Source: an uncultured Opitutaceae bacterium (GTDB lineage: Bacteria; Verrucomicrobiota; Verrucomicrobiia; Opitutales; Opitutaceae). From it: a DNA stretch of 64,000 nucleotides. Every line of letters begins with the position of its first letter. Position 1 is the first letter of the stretch. The DNA is taken from assembly GCA_951813085.1 (NCBI GenBank), contig OX638348.1:1745627-1809626 (forward strand), in the 5' to 3' direction. Made by a program: the position numbers and the translations under genes. This document shows, piece after piece, positions 8,739 to 18,579 of this stretch. Under the pieces are notes generated by a model that was not told the origin of the DNA, did no database searches, and was given only the letters and a program-made list of their open reading frames with translations.

Positions 8739-9872
8739 ATGAAAGCGCATTTTAAAATTCTCATTGCGATCGCTGCCGCCTTCTCGGCTCAAACGCAAGT
8801 ATCCGCTCAGTCCGGGCCGTCAGGCCTTGTTATTCTAGACGACACCTCCGTCTCGAATCTCGGCATCGAAATTGCCGAGGTAGACTATGCTACGTTCGAA
8901 GAAACGCTCTTCGCGATCGGCCGCATCGAACCAATTCCTGCCCGCAAGAGCATAGTGAGCACTCGAATACCGGGACGCATTGTTAAGATAAACGCGTTCG
9001 AAGGGGATATTGTGGAAGCGAATACGACGATCGTCGAAATCGAGAGCCTCCAACCTGGAAACCCGCCTCCCATTATCTCCCTTAGATCTCAACTTCCCGG
9101 GATGATCATGAAGAGCCACACGCACGTCGGCAAACCGGTTGTCCCCGAATCCGAGCTATTCGAACTAATGGATCTCACAGAGGTTTATGCGATCGCTCGC
9201 ATTCCAGAAGACCAGGCAGGAAAGCTGTCGGAGGGATCGATGGCCTCGATTCGCGTAGCCGCCTTGGGGAACGCGACATTCAACGGAGAGCTCGTCCGAT
9301 TCGGAACCGAGGCTAACCCACTCAATGGCACCATCGATGCCTACTTCTCGCTCAGCAACCCAGACTACGCCTTGCGACCTCATATGCGCGTCGAATTCTC
9401 CCTCATTATCGATCAAAGCGAACGCACGCTCTCCATACCTAACAACGCCATCCAATCTGATGGCGCCACCAAAGTCGTTTTCGTCAAGGACTTCGATCTA
9501 GCCAATGCCTACCAGAAAGTCCCTGTGCAAATCGGAAGGCAAAACGACACCCTGACCGAGATCAAAAGCGGTCTTTTCCCGGGAGATCAGGTCGTAACGA
9601 AAGGCGCCTATCCTCTGCTGTTTGCAGGTGGCGGTGGCATTTCCCTCAAAGAGGCGCTCGATGCGGCCCATGGCCATGAGCACAATGAGGACGGGTCGGA
9701 AATGACCGCTGAGGACAAGCATGCCGCCGGCAACGCGGGAGCGCACGGCGCCGCAGGGACGGGAAATAGTCAATTAACTCTTTTTCTAGCCATCCTTTCG
9801 ACGTTTTTGGCGGTTTTGCTAGCGCTCAGCCTCGCTATACGCCCAAAGAATGGGAACGTCTCTTCAAGCTAA
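8739..9872 (+). CDS. RND efflux periplasmic adaptor with His-rich tail and C-terminal membrane helix
   Basis: 377 residues with signal peptide (MKAHFKILIAIAAAFSAQTQVSAQ). Membrane-fusion-protein order is visible: barrel-sandwich hybrid (GRIVKINAFEGDIVEANTTI), beta-barrel (TEVYAIARIPEDQAGKLSEG) and membrane-proximal end (FPGDQVVTKGAYPLLF). Two extras follow: a His/Asp/Glu-rich stretch (AAHGHEHNEDGSEM, KHAAGNAGAHGAAG) and a hydrophobic anchor (LTLFLAILSTFLAVLLALSL). The His tail could collect metal. It connects the TolC-type channel and RND pump encoded on either side. Confidence 0.88.
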   Translation: MKAHFKILIAIAAAFSAQTQVSAQSGPSGLVILDDTSVSNLGIEIAEVDYATFEETLFAIGRIEPIPARKSIVSTRIPGRIVKINAFEGDIVEANTTIVEIESLQPGNPPPIISLRSQLPGMIMKSHTHVGKPVVPESELFELMDLTEVYAIARIPEDQAGKLSEGSMASIRVAALGNATFNGELVRFGTEANPLNGTIDAYFSLSNPDYALRPHMRVEFSLIIDQSERTLSIPNNAIQSDGATKVVFVKDFDLANAYQKVPVQIGRQNDTLTEIKSGLFPGDQVVTKGAYPLLFAGGGGISLKEALDAAHGHEHNEDGSEMTAEDKHAAGNAGAHGAAGTGNSQLTLFLAILSTFLAVLLALSLAIRPKNGNVSSS

Positions 9873-9884
9873 GACCGCAATAAG

Positions 9885-12800
9885 ATGTTGAATACGCTTA
9901 TTAGATTTTCGCTTGGCCATCGCGCTCTGATCTTGATCGTTGCGCTTATCGTGCTCGTCTTCGGAATTCAGACCGCCCGTGAACTTCCAATCGAAGTCCT
10001 GCCGGATCTCACCAAACCCACCGTAACCCTGCTTACGGAAGCCCCCGGCCTCGCTCCTGAAGAAGTAGAAACCTTGGTTACGCTTCCGCTCGAGTCCGCT
10101 CTAATGGGCGTCTCAGGACTGACACGGCTACGCTCCACTTCCGACGTTTCCCTATCGCTCGTATTCGTCGAGTTCGAATGGGGCACGGACATCTACAAGG
10201 CCCGCCAATTCGTTCAAGAAAGACTCCAATCAGCTCGCGAGCGTTTGCCGGAAGGAATTTCACCCTACATGACGCCGGTAGCCTCGCTAATGGGCGAGAT
10301 AATGCTGGTTGGGGTAAAGAGCGCGGACAGCTCGCTCGAGGCTAGCGCCGTACGCACCTATGCGGACTGGACCGTGCGGCGACGTCTCCAAAGCATCCCG
10401 GGCGTCGCCGAAACACTCTCGATGGGTGGTGGTGTCCGACAAATACAAATACAGCCCGATCCCATACGGATGCGTTCTCTCAATATCGGATTTGAAGCCC
10501 TAAGGGCGGCAGCGAGCCGAGCCGCAAGCAATACCACCGGGGGATTTATAAACTCCGACTCGCAGGAAATTATGGTGCGGCATTTGGCTATGACCACCGA
10601 TCCTGAAACGATCGGCTCCACGGTAGTTGCCCATGTCGATGACCGCGCGATTCGTATCTCCGATGTGGCCAATGTGGTTTGGGACATCGAGCCAATGCGA
10701 GGAGACGCAGCCGTCAATGGCACACCTGGCGTCATCATGAGTGTCACCAAGACTCCTGGATTCGACACGCTTACCCTAACGCGGCAAATCGAATCAGCTC
10801 TTGAAGACCTTCAACGGTCTGCGCCTGAAAGCGTCGAGCTAACACCTCTATTTCGCCAAGCCGATTTCATTGAAAACGCGATCGGAAACCTCGAGGAAGC
10901 GATCCGGGATGGCGCCCTAATGGTATCCATCGTCATTCTTCTATTTCTCCTGAACATTCGCACGACGCTCATAACCCTCACCGCAATCCCGCTCTCATTC
11001 ACCATAACCTTCCTCGTATTCAAGGCGTTCGGGATCAGCGTAAATGCAATGACGCTCGGAGGACTTGCCGTCGCCATCGGAATGGTGGTCGACGATGCCA
11101 TTGTTGATGTTGAGAATGTATTTCGACGCCTACGCGAAAATGCGAGCCTCAGCTCACCCAATCCCAAGCTTGAAGTGATCGCCAACGCCTCCGCCGAGGT
11201 CAGAAACTCCATTCTTTACGCAACGGTATTCATAATCCTGGTGTTTATGCCTCTCCTGGGTCTCACAGGCGTCGAAGGAAGACTCTTCACGCCGATCGCG
11301 ATCGCCACGATCGCCAGCGTGAGCGCCTCCTTCCTGGTCTCGCTCACCGTCATCCCCGTGCTTTGCTCCTTGCTGCTAAATCCGAAACGAGGAGCGATTC
11401 CCAAAGAAGGATTCCTCATACGATCCATGAAGTGGATACTGGAACGAACGTGGCTCCGCCTCGCATTGAGATTTCCGTTCCTCGCAATGGGTCTAGCGGC
11501 CGCGCTGCTCGCGGGAGCTCTCAGTCTCTACCCGACAATGGGCAAGGACTTCCTACCGGCATTCAAAGAAGAAACCGTATTGGTAGCCCTTACCGCTGCG
11601 CCCGGAACATCCTTGGCCCAGATGAATGAGATCTCAGAGGTCGCCGATCGCCTGCTTCTTGCAATTCCCGAAATCAGGAAAGTCGGACGACGCATAGGAA
11701 GAGCTGAAAGAGGCGATCACGTCGTCCCGGTCTCCACGGTAGAATTCGACATAGACTTCGAGCCGGGAGGTCGACCTCGCGCCGAAGTTCTCGAAGATAT
11801 TCGCGCTCAAATGAGAACGATCCCAGGTACATTCAGCGCATTGAGCGGCCCGCTGGCGGATAGGATCGGACATATGCTTAGTGGCGTCTCCGCAAAGGTT
11901 GCGATCAAGGTGTATGGTCCAGACTTGGACCAGATCCGTCGCATCGGCGAAGCCATACAAGGCATTGCCAAAACCATACCCGGTCTGGAAGCCGCTCGAA
12001 CAGAGCAACAAGCTCCCATACCCCAGCTTCGAATTGAAATCGATCGTCAACGGGCCCTCGCATATGGCATTACTCCTGGGGCGTTGAATGAGCAATTAGC
12101 GACATTGATGGGAGGTGAGCACGTCGCAGAACTCTACGAAGATCAGCAGGCAATCGATCTCGTGATTCGCCTACCCAAAGAATGGCGAGAATCTCCAAGA
12201 CGATTGAAAGAGCTTTATGTGGATACGGATTCCGGCAAGCGAATCCCTCTTTCCCTCGTCGCCAATATTCGCGATGCCCGCGGCCCAAACGTGATTCAGC
12301 GCGAGAACATGATGCGTCGTTTCGTGGTAAGCATTAATCCCACGGAACGCGATCTCGCCTCGTTGGTTACCGAGCTTCAGGAACGCGTTCGTCGAGAAAT
12401 CCCGCTAGATGTCGGTTACCATATCAGTTTCGAGGGAGAATTCGAAGCACAGCAGGAAGCCTCACGACGAATCGCTTTGCTTAGCGTAGCAGCGCTACTA
12501 GTAATCGCTTTCCTTCTCTATTCCTATTTCGCATCGCCTGTATTCGCGATCCAAGTACTCTGCGATATACCCCTCGCTCTAATTGGCGGCATCGCATTCA
12601 CTTGGATAATGCTAAACAATATTAGCATCGCCACTCTGGTTGGATTCATTGCGGTCACAGGAATCGCCGCTCGAAATAGCGTTATGCTGGTATCGCACTA
12701 CCTCCATCTAATGAAGCATGAAGGTGAAGCCTTCAGTCGCCAGATGGTAATTAAAGGCACCCTAGAGCGCCTAGCTCCCGTCCTCATGACGGCCCTATCC

Positions 12801-13001
12801 GCGGGGATCGCCCTCATTCCCTTGGTCCTCGCAGCCGATGCTCCGGGCAAAGAGATCCTTCACCCTGTGGCGGTCGTAATCGTTGGAGGGCTTGTGACCT
12901 CCACTCTTCTCGGTCTCGGAGTCACTCCGGCCGTGTTCTACACTTTCGGGCGAAACGCAGCCGTCAAGTCTCTCAAAGTCAACGCTTCCGCCACTGCCTA
13001 G
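9885..13001 (+). CDS. heavy-metal RND efflux pump (CzcA/CusA superfamily)
   Basis: 1,038 residues, full length, 12 bp after the adaptor. N-terminal helix ALILIVALIVLVFGI, porter motif ELPIEVLPDLTKPTVT, and a TM4 motif GGLAVAIGMVVDDAIVDVEN (about residues 385-405) with two acidic residues, different from the single-Asp AMVDAS motif of the CusA at 866-4021. The second pump therefore probably moves another metal or uses a different proton stoichiometry. The C-terminal half repeats the fold (VGFIAVTGIAARNSVMLVSH). Substrate unknown; the His-rich partner proteins suggest a divalent cation or copper. Confidence 0.92.
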   Translation: MLNTLIRFSLGHRALILIVALIVLVFGIQTARELPIEVLPDLTKPTVTLLTEAPGLAPEEVETLVTLPLESALMGVSGLTRLRSTSDVSLSLVFVEFEWGTDIYKARQFVQERLQSARERLPEGISPYMTPVASLMGEIMLVGVKSADSSLEASAVRTYADWTVRRRLQSIPGVAETLSMGGGVRQIQIQPDPIRMRSLNIGFEALRAAASRAASNTTGGFINSDSQEIMVRHLAMTTDPETIGSTVVAHVDDRAIRISDVANVVWDIEPMRGDAAVNGTPGVIMSVTKTPGFDTLTLTRQIESALEDLQRSAPESVELTPLFRQADFIENAIGNLEEAIRDGALMVSIVILLFLLNIRTTLITLTAIPLSFTITFLVFKAFGISVNAMTLGGLAVAIGMVVDDAIVDVENVFRRLRENASLSSPNPKLEVIANASAEVRNSILYATVFIILVFMPLLGLTGVEGRLFTPIAIATIASVSASFLVSLTVIPVLCSLLLNPKRGAIPKEGFLIRSMKWILERTWLRLALRFPFLAMGLAAALLAGALSLYPTMGKDFLPAFKEETVLVALTAAPGTSLAQMNEISEVADRLLLAIPEIRKVGRRIGRAERGDHVVPVSTVEFDIDFEPGGRPRAEVLEDIRAQMRTIPGTFSALSGPLADRIGHMLSGVSAKVAIKVYGPDLDQIRRIGEAIQGIAKTIPGLEAARTEQQAPIPQLRIEIDRQRALAYGITPGALNEQLATLMGGEHVAELYEDQQAIDLVIRLPKEWRESPRRLKELYVDTDSGKRIPLSLVANIRDARGPNVIQRENMMRRFVVSINPTERDLASLVTELQERVRREIPLDVGYHISFEGEFEAQQEASRRIALLSVAALLVIAFLLYSYFASPVFAIQVLCDIPLALIGGIAFTWIMLNNISIATLVGFIAVTGIAARNSVMLVSHYLHLMKHEGEAFSRQMVIKGTLERLAPVLMTALSAGIALIPLVLAADAPGKEILHPVAVVIVGGLVTSTLLGLGVTPAVFYTFGRNAAVKSLKVNASATA

Positions 13002-13069
13002 TTTCTAGGCAACGATTTTAATAAACCCGAGCCTAAACCCTATCAACAGTGAATAAACCTAAACAAATC

Positions 13070-13591
13070 ATGAAAGCGCGCATTGCCTATCTATCCGCAT
13101 CGAGCCTAGCTCTTCTCCTCCTAGCTGGATGCTCCGGGACCAATCCCGAGAGCGACCATGGGCACGATCATTCCTCTCACACGCATGATACCAAGACCGA
13201 TGGACATTCCTCCGAAGAGAACGAAGGCGGTCCCAACGGCGGTCGAATTGTATCGTCAGGAGAAAGCAACTACGAAATCCTCATCAATGAAGATAGAACC
13301 GTCGCTATAACCGCATTGAATACCGAGCTTCATCCAATATCCCCGGCAAACCAGGTGCTCTCTCTAATCACCGGGGACCGCTCAAATCCGACAACGCTCG
13401 CTTTCGCCAAGTCAGGCAATCGTTGGATTTCCGACAAGGCGCTGCCAGAGGGAAACAATCTCCCTGTAATCGTGAACTTTCAAGAATCTCCCACATCCGA
13501 AATAGTCCGAGAGCGCTTCAATGCGAACTTGAGCGAGTGCCCTACCTGCGACTATAAGGAATACGCGTGCACATGCCACGACGATCACTAG
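13070..13591 (+). CDS. His-rich lipoprotein of the efflux cluster
   Basis: 173 residues from the ATG at 13070 (a GTG at 13049 is possible). The lipobox LLLAGC gives a lipid-anchored Cys. Directly after it lies a His-rich region (DHGHDHSSHTHDTKTDGHS), and the C-terminus has Cys pairs in ECPTCDYKEYACTCHDDH. The body (YEILINEDRTVAITAL) looks like a small beta domain. It lies 68 bp after the pump stop, so it probably belongs to the cluster. A metal-binding periplasmic role is inferred from composition; no named family recognised. Confidence 0.7.
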   Translation: MKARIAYLSASSLALLLLAGCSGTNPESDHGHDHSSHTHDTKTDGHSSEENEGGPNGGRIVSSGESNYEILINEDRTVAITALNTELHPISPANQVLSLITGDRSNPTTLAFAKSGNRWISDKALPEGNNLPVIVNFQESPTSEIVRERFNANLSECPTCDYKEYACTCHDDH

Positions 13592-13648
13592 TTCGATCGC
13601 TCAAAGAGGTCTTGCCGTAGTTTTGGAAATCCGCATTATTGACGTTCG

Positions 13649-14059
13649 ATGAAAAACAGTCACCTGCGCCTTTCGATCTTGCTCACCGCAATCCTATCTG
13701 GGTCTTTCCCTCTCTTTGCCGATGGCGAGAAGACTTACGGCCCGTATACCGCTATCGCTCAGAATGCTGAAATCGTCAAAGACGTGAAGATCGCTGAAAA
13801 TGGTCGGATTTATTTGCTCCTAAATCCTGACTTCAAGGAAAAGGAGATCATACTCAAGAACTCGAATTTCTACCAATCTGGGTACCGCAATTGGTTCAAT
13901 GGTGAAAAAGAGCTGATATCCCCAGCGGGCCAAGGCAAGGCGCCGAACGAATTCACAGATTGGGTGGAGACCACCGCGAACTACGTGGAGTACTATATGG
14001 ATGGGCAGCTTATTTTGCACTTGGGCAAGACCGAGGTTCACGCCGCTCGCTCGCAGTAG
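13649..14059 (+). CDS. exported protein of unknown function
   Basis: 136 residues with a clear signal peptide (MKNSHLRLSILLTAILSGSFPLFA). The mature part (KTYGPYTAIAQNAEIVKDV, FYQSGYRNWFNGEKELISP, YVEYYMDGQLILHLGKTEV) contains no Cys clusters and no motif I can place. It is the last plus-strand gene after the efflux operon, 57 bp downstream of the His-rich lipoprotein, and may share its transcript. Confidence 0.55.
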   Translation: MKNSHLRLSILLTAILSGSFPLFADGEKTYGPYTAIAQNAEIVKDVKIAENGRIYLLLNPDFKEKEIILKNSNFYQSGYRNWFNGEKELISPAGQGKAPNEFTDWVETTANYVEYYMDGQLILHLGKTEVHAARSQ

Positions 14060-14102
14060 GTTCGGTCCTCGGACATAGGACACCGCCCGGGCGCCTCGAT
14101 CC

Positions 14103-16451
14103 ATGCACGAACATTCGATCCTAGTCGATCTCGCCTGGATTCTGCTCTCTGCCGCAGCGGCGGCGCTCATCCTTCAACGGTTTAGGATCCCTCTCCTGAT
14201 CGGCTACATAGTTGCCGGATTCCTAGTGGGTCCCCACCTCGGTCTTTGGCCAGCGCTCGTGGTTCTGGACAATGTGCACGAACTCAGCGAACTCGGCGTC
14301 ATATTCCTCCTCTTCTACATTGGCCTCGAGTTCGACTTCGGGCGCCTTAAACGCGTTTTGGGACCCGCGATTACAGCGCTTTCGCTCCAAACGCTCCTAA
14401 TGCTCTTTCTAGGGATGGAGGCCAGTCGCTGGCTCGGCCTCTCAAGCATGGATGGCTGGTTTCTCGGCGGCTTGCTCTCCATCAGCTCGTCCATGGTATC
14501 CGTGAAGCTGATTCGAGAACGTGGCCTCGTCCACTATCCCCACACTAATCTCACGATTGGCGTGCTCGTGCTCGAGGATATTCTGGCGATATTGCTGCTG
14601 GTTTTGCTCAGCGGCATGGCGGTTGAGGGGACCATGAACTTTGAAGCGATCGGTCGATCCACGCTCTTCATCGGAATCTTCACCGTTCTGGTCTATCTCA
14701 TAGGCAAGCTCGGAGCGGCTCGCCTCATCAAAGTCCTAATCGCTCGCGGTTCTACCGAAATGATAACGATGGCAGCCTTGGGGATCATCTTCTCCGTGGG
14801 ACTGCTGGCTCACCAATTCAATTTCTCCTGGGCGCTGGGTGGATTCCTTGCGGGAGCCATCCTTTCCCGAACGCAGCTCGCCGAAAAGATCGAGCAACTC
14901 ACCTCTCCCATTCGCGACCTCTTTAGCGCCTTGTTCTTTGTTACGGTAGGCATGCTAATCGACCCTAAAGCGCTCATAGCTAACGGTCCCGTGATTATTG
15001 GGCTGTCGATAGTCGTTATCCTATGCAAATTCGCATCCTGCTGGCTCGGGTTCTTCCTAACCGGCAATTCTCCTACAGAGTCCACCCGAGCGTCCTTAAT
15101 CAAGTCTCAGATCGGAGAATTCAGCTTCGTAATCGTAGCGATTGGAGCCACCTACGGGGCAACCAGCTCTGACTTGCAGTCCATCGTTTCCGGCGTCGCA
15201 TTTATCACAATCCTCACTACGCCCACTCTCGTTCAAAACGAGCAGCGCATATTTCGCCTCGCCTCACGTCTTTCTCCCAATGCAATCAAAGAATTCTGCT
15301 CTCTGTATTCCCATTGGGTAGAGACCGTCAGCCTTTCCATTAGTCGAAGCGGTTTTCTCTCTCTCGCAAAAAAGCCGATCACGCTCATTTGTATCCACTT
15401 TCTGCTCATTACTGCAATCATCATCGCTGCGGGCATTGTATCCGAACACGTGACCGTACCCGATTTTCTCCCTATTTCCCGGGATCTGCTTCAGCAATCC
15501 ATATTCGTTCTCTCCGTACTTTTCAGCCTGCCCTTCCTCGTCGATACCATGCGCAACCTGAACGTACTCGTATGGATCTTTTCCGATACTGCCCTCAGCC
15601 GACCCTCATTCCAGCAATTTTCAAAAGGCATCTACCGCTCTGCATTCAACGGGCTGATACTTCTCATCCTCCTCTTGTTCTATGGCACGGCATTCTTGCT
15701 CGTGGCCGCTAGCTATTTTCCTACCGGATCCGCTTTCGTCGCCTTTCTTGTTTCTACGGGCATTGTCGGCTGGATCTTTTGGAAGAAGCTCGTCCACATG
15801 CATCACAATTGGGAAACCGCCGTCATCAATTCGATGGAAAGCGAGACTCAAGAACGTATTTCCCAGAAAATCTCCACCAGCCTCGAAGCGCTCAAGTCGC
15901 GCACACCATGGAAAGTAACCGTTCAACCGATAACGCTGGCATCCGACTCCAAGTGGATTGGAATGCAGGTTCAGGAGATCGATCTTCGAGCGGAAACAGG
16001 CGCTCTCATCGCGGGTATCGAGCGAAGTGGATACGAACTCGTGAGTATCGATCCTACGACGCATCTCTATCCAAATGACCAGATCTTCGCCCTAGGCGAA
16101 CCCGAGCAAATCACAAAGGCCGAAGCCTATCTCAACATGAAAGGCGAGGACAAGAATGCGCGTGTGGAGCCATTCGTATTCACTCGAGCCATCATTCCAC
16201 CGCTATGCAGCTACGACGGAATGCGAATTCAAGATACGCAAATTCGATCTCGTTTCCACGTCACCATCGTCGGGATACAAAAGGACAATGAGCGTATCAT
16301 CGGGCCTTCACCTCAACAGATACTCGACGAAGGAGACCTCATTCTACTTATGGGGTCGCAGGAGAATTTGGATAAGTTCCAAGCTGAACTAAATAGAATC
16401 GAGAACATTTCAGCCAAAGACGCGGCCATAGAGGACACTGAAGACTCATAG
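14103..16451 (+). CDS. CPA2-family monovalent cation:proton antiporter with RCK_C domains
   Basis: 782 residues. Residues 1-380 form a Na+/H+ exchanger (KefB/RosB-like) domain: GYIVAGFLVGPH, LSELGVIFLLFYIGLEFD, LVLEDILAILLLVLL and SALFFVTVGMLID. A second hydrophobic block (about 420-580) is followed by cytoplasmic RCK_C/TrkA_C-like repeats (VQEIDLRAETGALIAGIERSG, then GDLILLMGSQENLDKF). The architecture fits K+ or Na+ efflux gated by ligand binding. There is no full Rossmann TrkA_N domain. It is monocistronic in appearance, starting 43 bp after the previous gene. Confidence 0.85.
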   Translation: MHEHSILVDLAWILLSAAAAALILQRFRIPLLIGYIVAGFLVGPHLGLWPALVVLDNVHELSELGVIFLLFYIGLEFDFGRLKRVLGPAITALSLQTLLMLFLGMEASRWLGLSSMDGWFLGGLLSISSSMVSVKLIRERGLVHYPHTNLTIGVLVLEDILAILLLVLLSGMAVEGTMNFEAIGRSTLFIGIFTVLVYLIGKLGAARLIKVLIARGSTEMITMAALGIIFSVGLLAHQFNFSWALGGFLAGAILSRTQLAEKIEQLTSPIRDLFSALFFVTVGMLIDPKALIANGPVIIGLSIVVILCKFASCWLGFFLTGNSPTESTRASLIKSQIGEFSFVIVAIGATYGATSSDLQSIVSGVAFITILTTPTLVQNEQRIFRLASRLSPNAIKEFCSLYSHWVETVSLSISRSGFLSLAKKPITLICIHFLLITAIIIAAGIVSEHVTVPDFLPISRDLLQQSIFVLSVLFSLPFLVDTMRNLNVLVWIFSDTALSRPSFQQFSKGIYRSAFNGLILLILLLFYGTAFLLVAASYFPTGSAFVAFLVSTGIVGWIFWKKLVHMHHNWETAVINSMESETQERISQKISTSLEALKSRTPWKVTVQPITLASDSKWIGMQVQEIDLRAETGALIAGIERSGYELVSIDPTTHLYPNDQIFALGEPEQITKAEAYLNMKGEDKNARVEPFVFTRAIIPPLCSYDGMRIQDTQIRSRFHVTIVGIQKDNERIIGPSPQQILDEGDLILLMGSQENLDKFQAELNRIENISAKDAAIEDTEDS

Positions 16452-16559
16452 AGCTACAGCTTGCAATTCACCGTATCACGGTGACGAATTAGCTCGAGAC
16501 AACCACCTAAGCTGCAATCCCCTCTTGCCACCAGCAGACAATCGATTTTTCGTAAACCA

Positions 16560-17351
16560 GTGAATTTCTCGTTTCTTAGCCGCATTGGGAAAATCCTCGC
16601 TCGGCACCTTTCGTAGCCAACCCAGCGAGAGGTCCGGCGCAATACGGCTTCCCCGGATAAGCTTAGAGACACCCTTCAAAAAGGGGACGTCATTCTCATT
16701 GAAGGCGCGAGCCGATTCAGCGTAGCAATCAAGTACCTGACGCAATCCACTTGGTCGCACGCAGCGCTGTACATTGGCGATTCAATCGACTCGTTCGACA
16801 AAGGAGAGGAGGCTCGAACAATCGTGGAAGCGGACATTCAAGATGGGATTCGCTTCATGCCGCTTTCCCTCTTCTATGAACGGCATACGCGGATCTGCCG
16901 CCCGGTTGGATTATCCGAGGTCGAGATAGACCAGCTCATTCAATACGCGGTCTCTCGGGAAGGAGACAAGTACGATCTCAAGAACATATTCGACCTCGCT
17001 CGCTATCTGATTCAAAAGCCGCCTGTACCTAATCATTGGCGACGTCGGCTTTTGTCGATAGGGAGCAGCGACCCAACTCGAGCAATATGCTCTTCATTTA
17101 TCGCTCAGGCTTTTCATTCAGTCTCCTACCCAATCCTACCGGAATTCAGCAAGGAGCAATCTGAAGACCCCAACCTAAAGGGCGCATTTAAGGAATACGC
17201 GAGAATTCGGCACCACAGCCTCTTCGCTCCCGGCGACTTCGACGTCTCTCCCTACTTCAAGATAATAAAGCCAACGATTGAGCAAGGATTCGATCCGAAG
17301 GAAATCAATTGGCGCGACCCAGAAGAGATTGTCGCCGATGCCGAAAGCTAG
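16560..17351 (+). pseudogene. YiiX/YebB-like (permuted NlpC/P60) cysteine-peptidase-fold protein with in-frame TAG near the N-terminus
   Basis: One frame runs from a possible GTG at 16560. FSFLSRIGKILARHLS is followed by TAG (16614-16616, codon 19), then the typical family core: LQKGDVILIEGASRFS, TQSTWSHAALYIGD, and later RAICSSFIAQAFHSV. The His in WSHAALYIGD and the Cys in RAICSSF are where the family has its catalytic His and Cys. No ATG, GTG or TTG occurs between the TAG and the core; the next start (GTG 16824) lies after the His motif. The N-terminal segment resembles the usual lead-in, so a sense-to-TAG change is the simplest reading. Sequencing error is the alternative. Confidence 0.7.
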
Positions 17352-17402
17352 TCCCCAATCGGCATTGAAAGAGAACCAACTACAAACCGTTTTAGATAGC
17401 GT

Positions 17403-17777
17403 ATGTCAGAAGACTCATCCAATCCCCCGGCCTACCTCATAGTACGTGTCAACATTCTCGATCCGGTTGCGTACGGCGAGTACATGAAACACACGCCCCG
17501 GGCGATTAAACAGTACGGAGGACGCTTCATCGCTCGTGGCGCGGAACCGACAACTCTCGAGGGGGAAAAAGAATCGCGGCGTGTCGTGATCGTCGAATTC
17601 GAATCCGAGGAAAAAGCAAAGGCATTTTACCATTCGCCCGAGTATCAGGAGACTATGAAGCTGCGCGAAGGCAAGGCAGTCGCCCAATTGATAGTAATTG
17701 GCGGATTTCCGATTGAAGAGTGGAACAAGGTAGTTGAGAGCAGTGAACGATTAGCTAGTTCCGGGGCCTCCGATTAA
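17403..17777 (+). CDS. DUF1330 family protein
   Basis: 124 residues, matching the small ferredoxin-like DUF1330 domain: AYLIVRVNILDPVAYGEYM, GGRFIARGAEPTTLEGE, RVVIVEFESEEKAKAFYHSPEYQE. The biochemical role of the family is not established. Its stop codon overlaps the next start by one base (TAATG), so it is coupled to the DNA-repair-like gene downstream. Confidence 0.85.
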   Translation: MSEDSSNPPAYLIVRVNILDPVAYGEYMKHTPRAIKQYGGRFIARGAEPTTLEGEKESRRVVIVEFESEEKAKAFYHSPEYQETMKLREGKAVAQLIVIGGFPIEEWNKVVESSERLASSGASD

Positions 17778-18478
17778 TGAATCGAAACGAGATTCTGGCG
17801 TGGCTCAAATCCAATCGCAACAAGCGAGGCGTAGCGCATTGGGAATCGTTAGGAGAAGATATCGGCGGCTTGAGAAGCGATGGTGTCGGACTGACTCAGC
17901 TTCGAACGTACGCTAAAACGATTGGACGCGACCACAAGCTAGCGCAAAGCCTTTGGAATAGCGATCACCATGAGGCCAAGCTAATTGGTCTACTGATCGA
18001 CGAGCCAAAGAAAATCACGCGTGAACAGGCAGAAAGCCAAGTGGAAGGGGTATCTACAGGTTATCTCGCGCATGCGTTTAGCTCCTGCGACGCCACCTTG
18101 CCAAAGACTTCCTTCGCATTCGAGCTAGCCCAGGATTGGGTTGCAAGTCGGGATCCCTTGCGCCGACGTTGCGGATACGGACTCGTGTATGAACTTTCCA
18201 AGAGCAAACGAGACGCGAGCCTCCGCGATTCCTATTACGAGAAATGCATCTCCAAGATAGAAAACAATATTTCTGCCGAAGAGGGCTGTACGCGCGCCGC
18301 CATGGGTGGCGCCTTGATCGGGATCGGAAAGCGTAGTCGCAAACTCAATCAGGCCGCAATCAAGGCCGCAAAGCGCATAGGACCTATTCATTTTAACGAT
18401 GACAATCCGAAGGCGGATCCAATCGATGTCCTCAAGCATTTGACTAGCGATTATCTAAAAAAGAAGCTGGGGACGTGA
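17777..18478 (+). CDS. DNA alkylation repair protein (AlkD-like HEAT repeat)
   Basis: 233 residues composed of helical repeats as in AlkD-like DNA glycosylases: NRNEILAWLKSNRNKRGVAH, LRTYAKTIGRDHKLAQSLW, EAKLIGLLIDEPKKITREQ, then WVASRDPLRRRCGYGLVYEL. AlkD enzymes remove bulky or cationic alkylated bases. Catalytic residues cannot be assigned by eye. It overlaps the DUF1330 gene by one base and precedes a uracil-DNA-glycosylase-like gene, so the context is small repair functions. Confidence 0.75.
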   Translation: MNRNEILAWLKSNRNKRGVAHWESLGEDIGGLRSDGVGLTQLRTYAKTIGRDHKLAQSLWNSDHHEAKLIGLLIDEPKKITREQAESQVEGVSTGYLAHAFSSCDATLPKTSFAFELAQDWVASRDPLRRRCGYGLVYELSKSKRDASLRDSYYEKCISKIENNISAEEGCTRAAMGGALIGIGKRSRKLNQAAIKAAKRIGPIHFNDDNPKADPIDVLKHLTSDYLKKKLGT

Positions 18479-18579
18479 TTGCTACGTAATGGGCGCAACC
18501 AACTCCAATCTCTCTGCGTTGATCCCACGATAACGCCAAATCTAGAAAGTTGTAGCATGTACATGGTTACACGTTACGC

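Noticed and set aside
18556-18565. CATGTACATG as a LexA-type SOS box before the UDG-like gene
   Set aside because: Too short and unlike LexA motifs I know; kept only as a possible operator in the gene entry.
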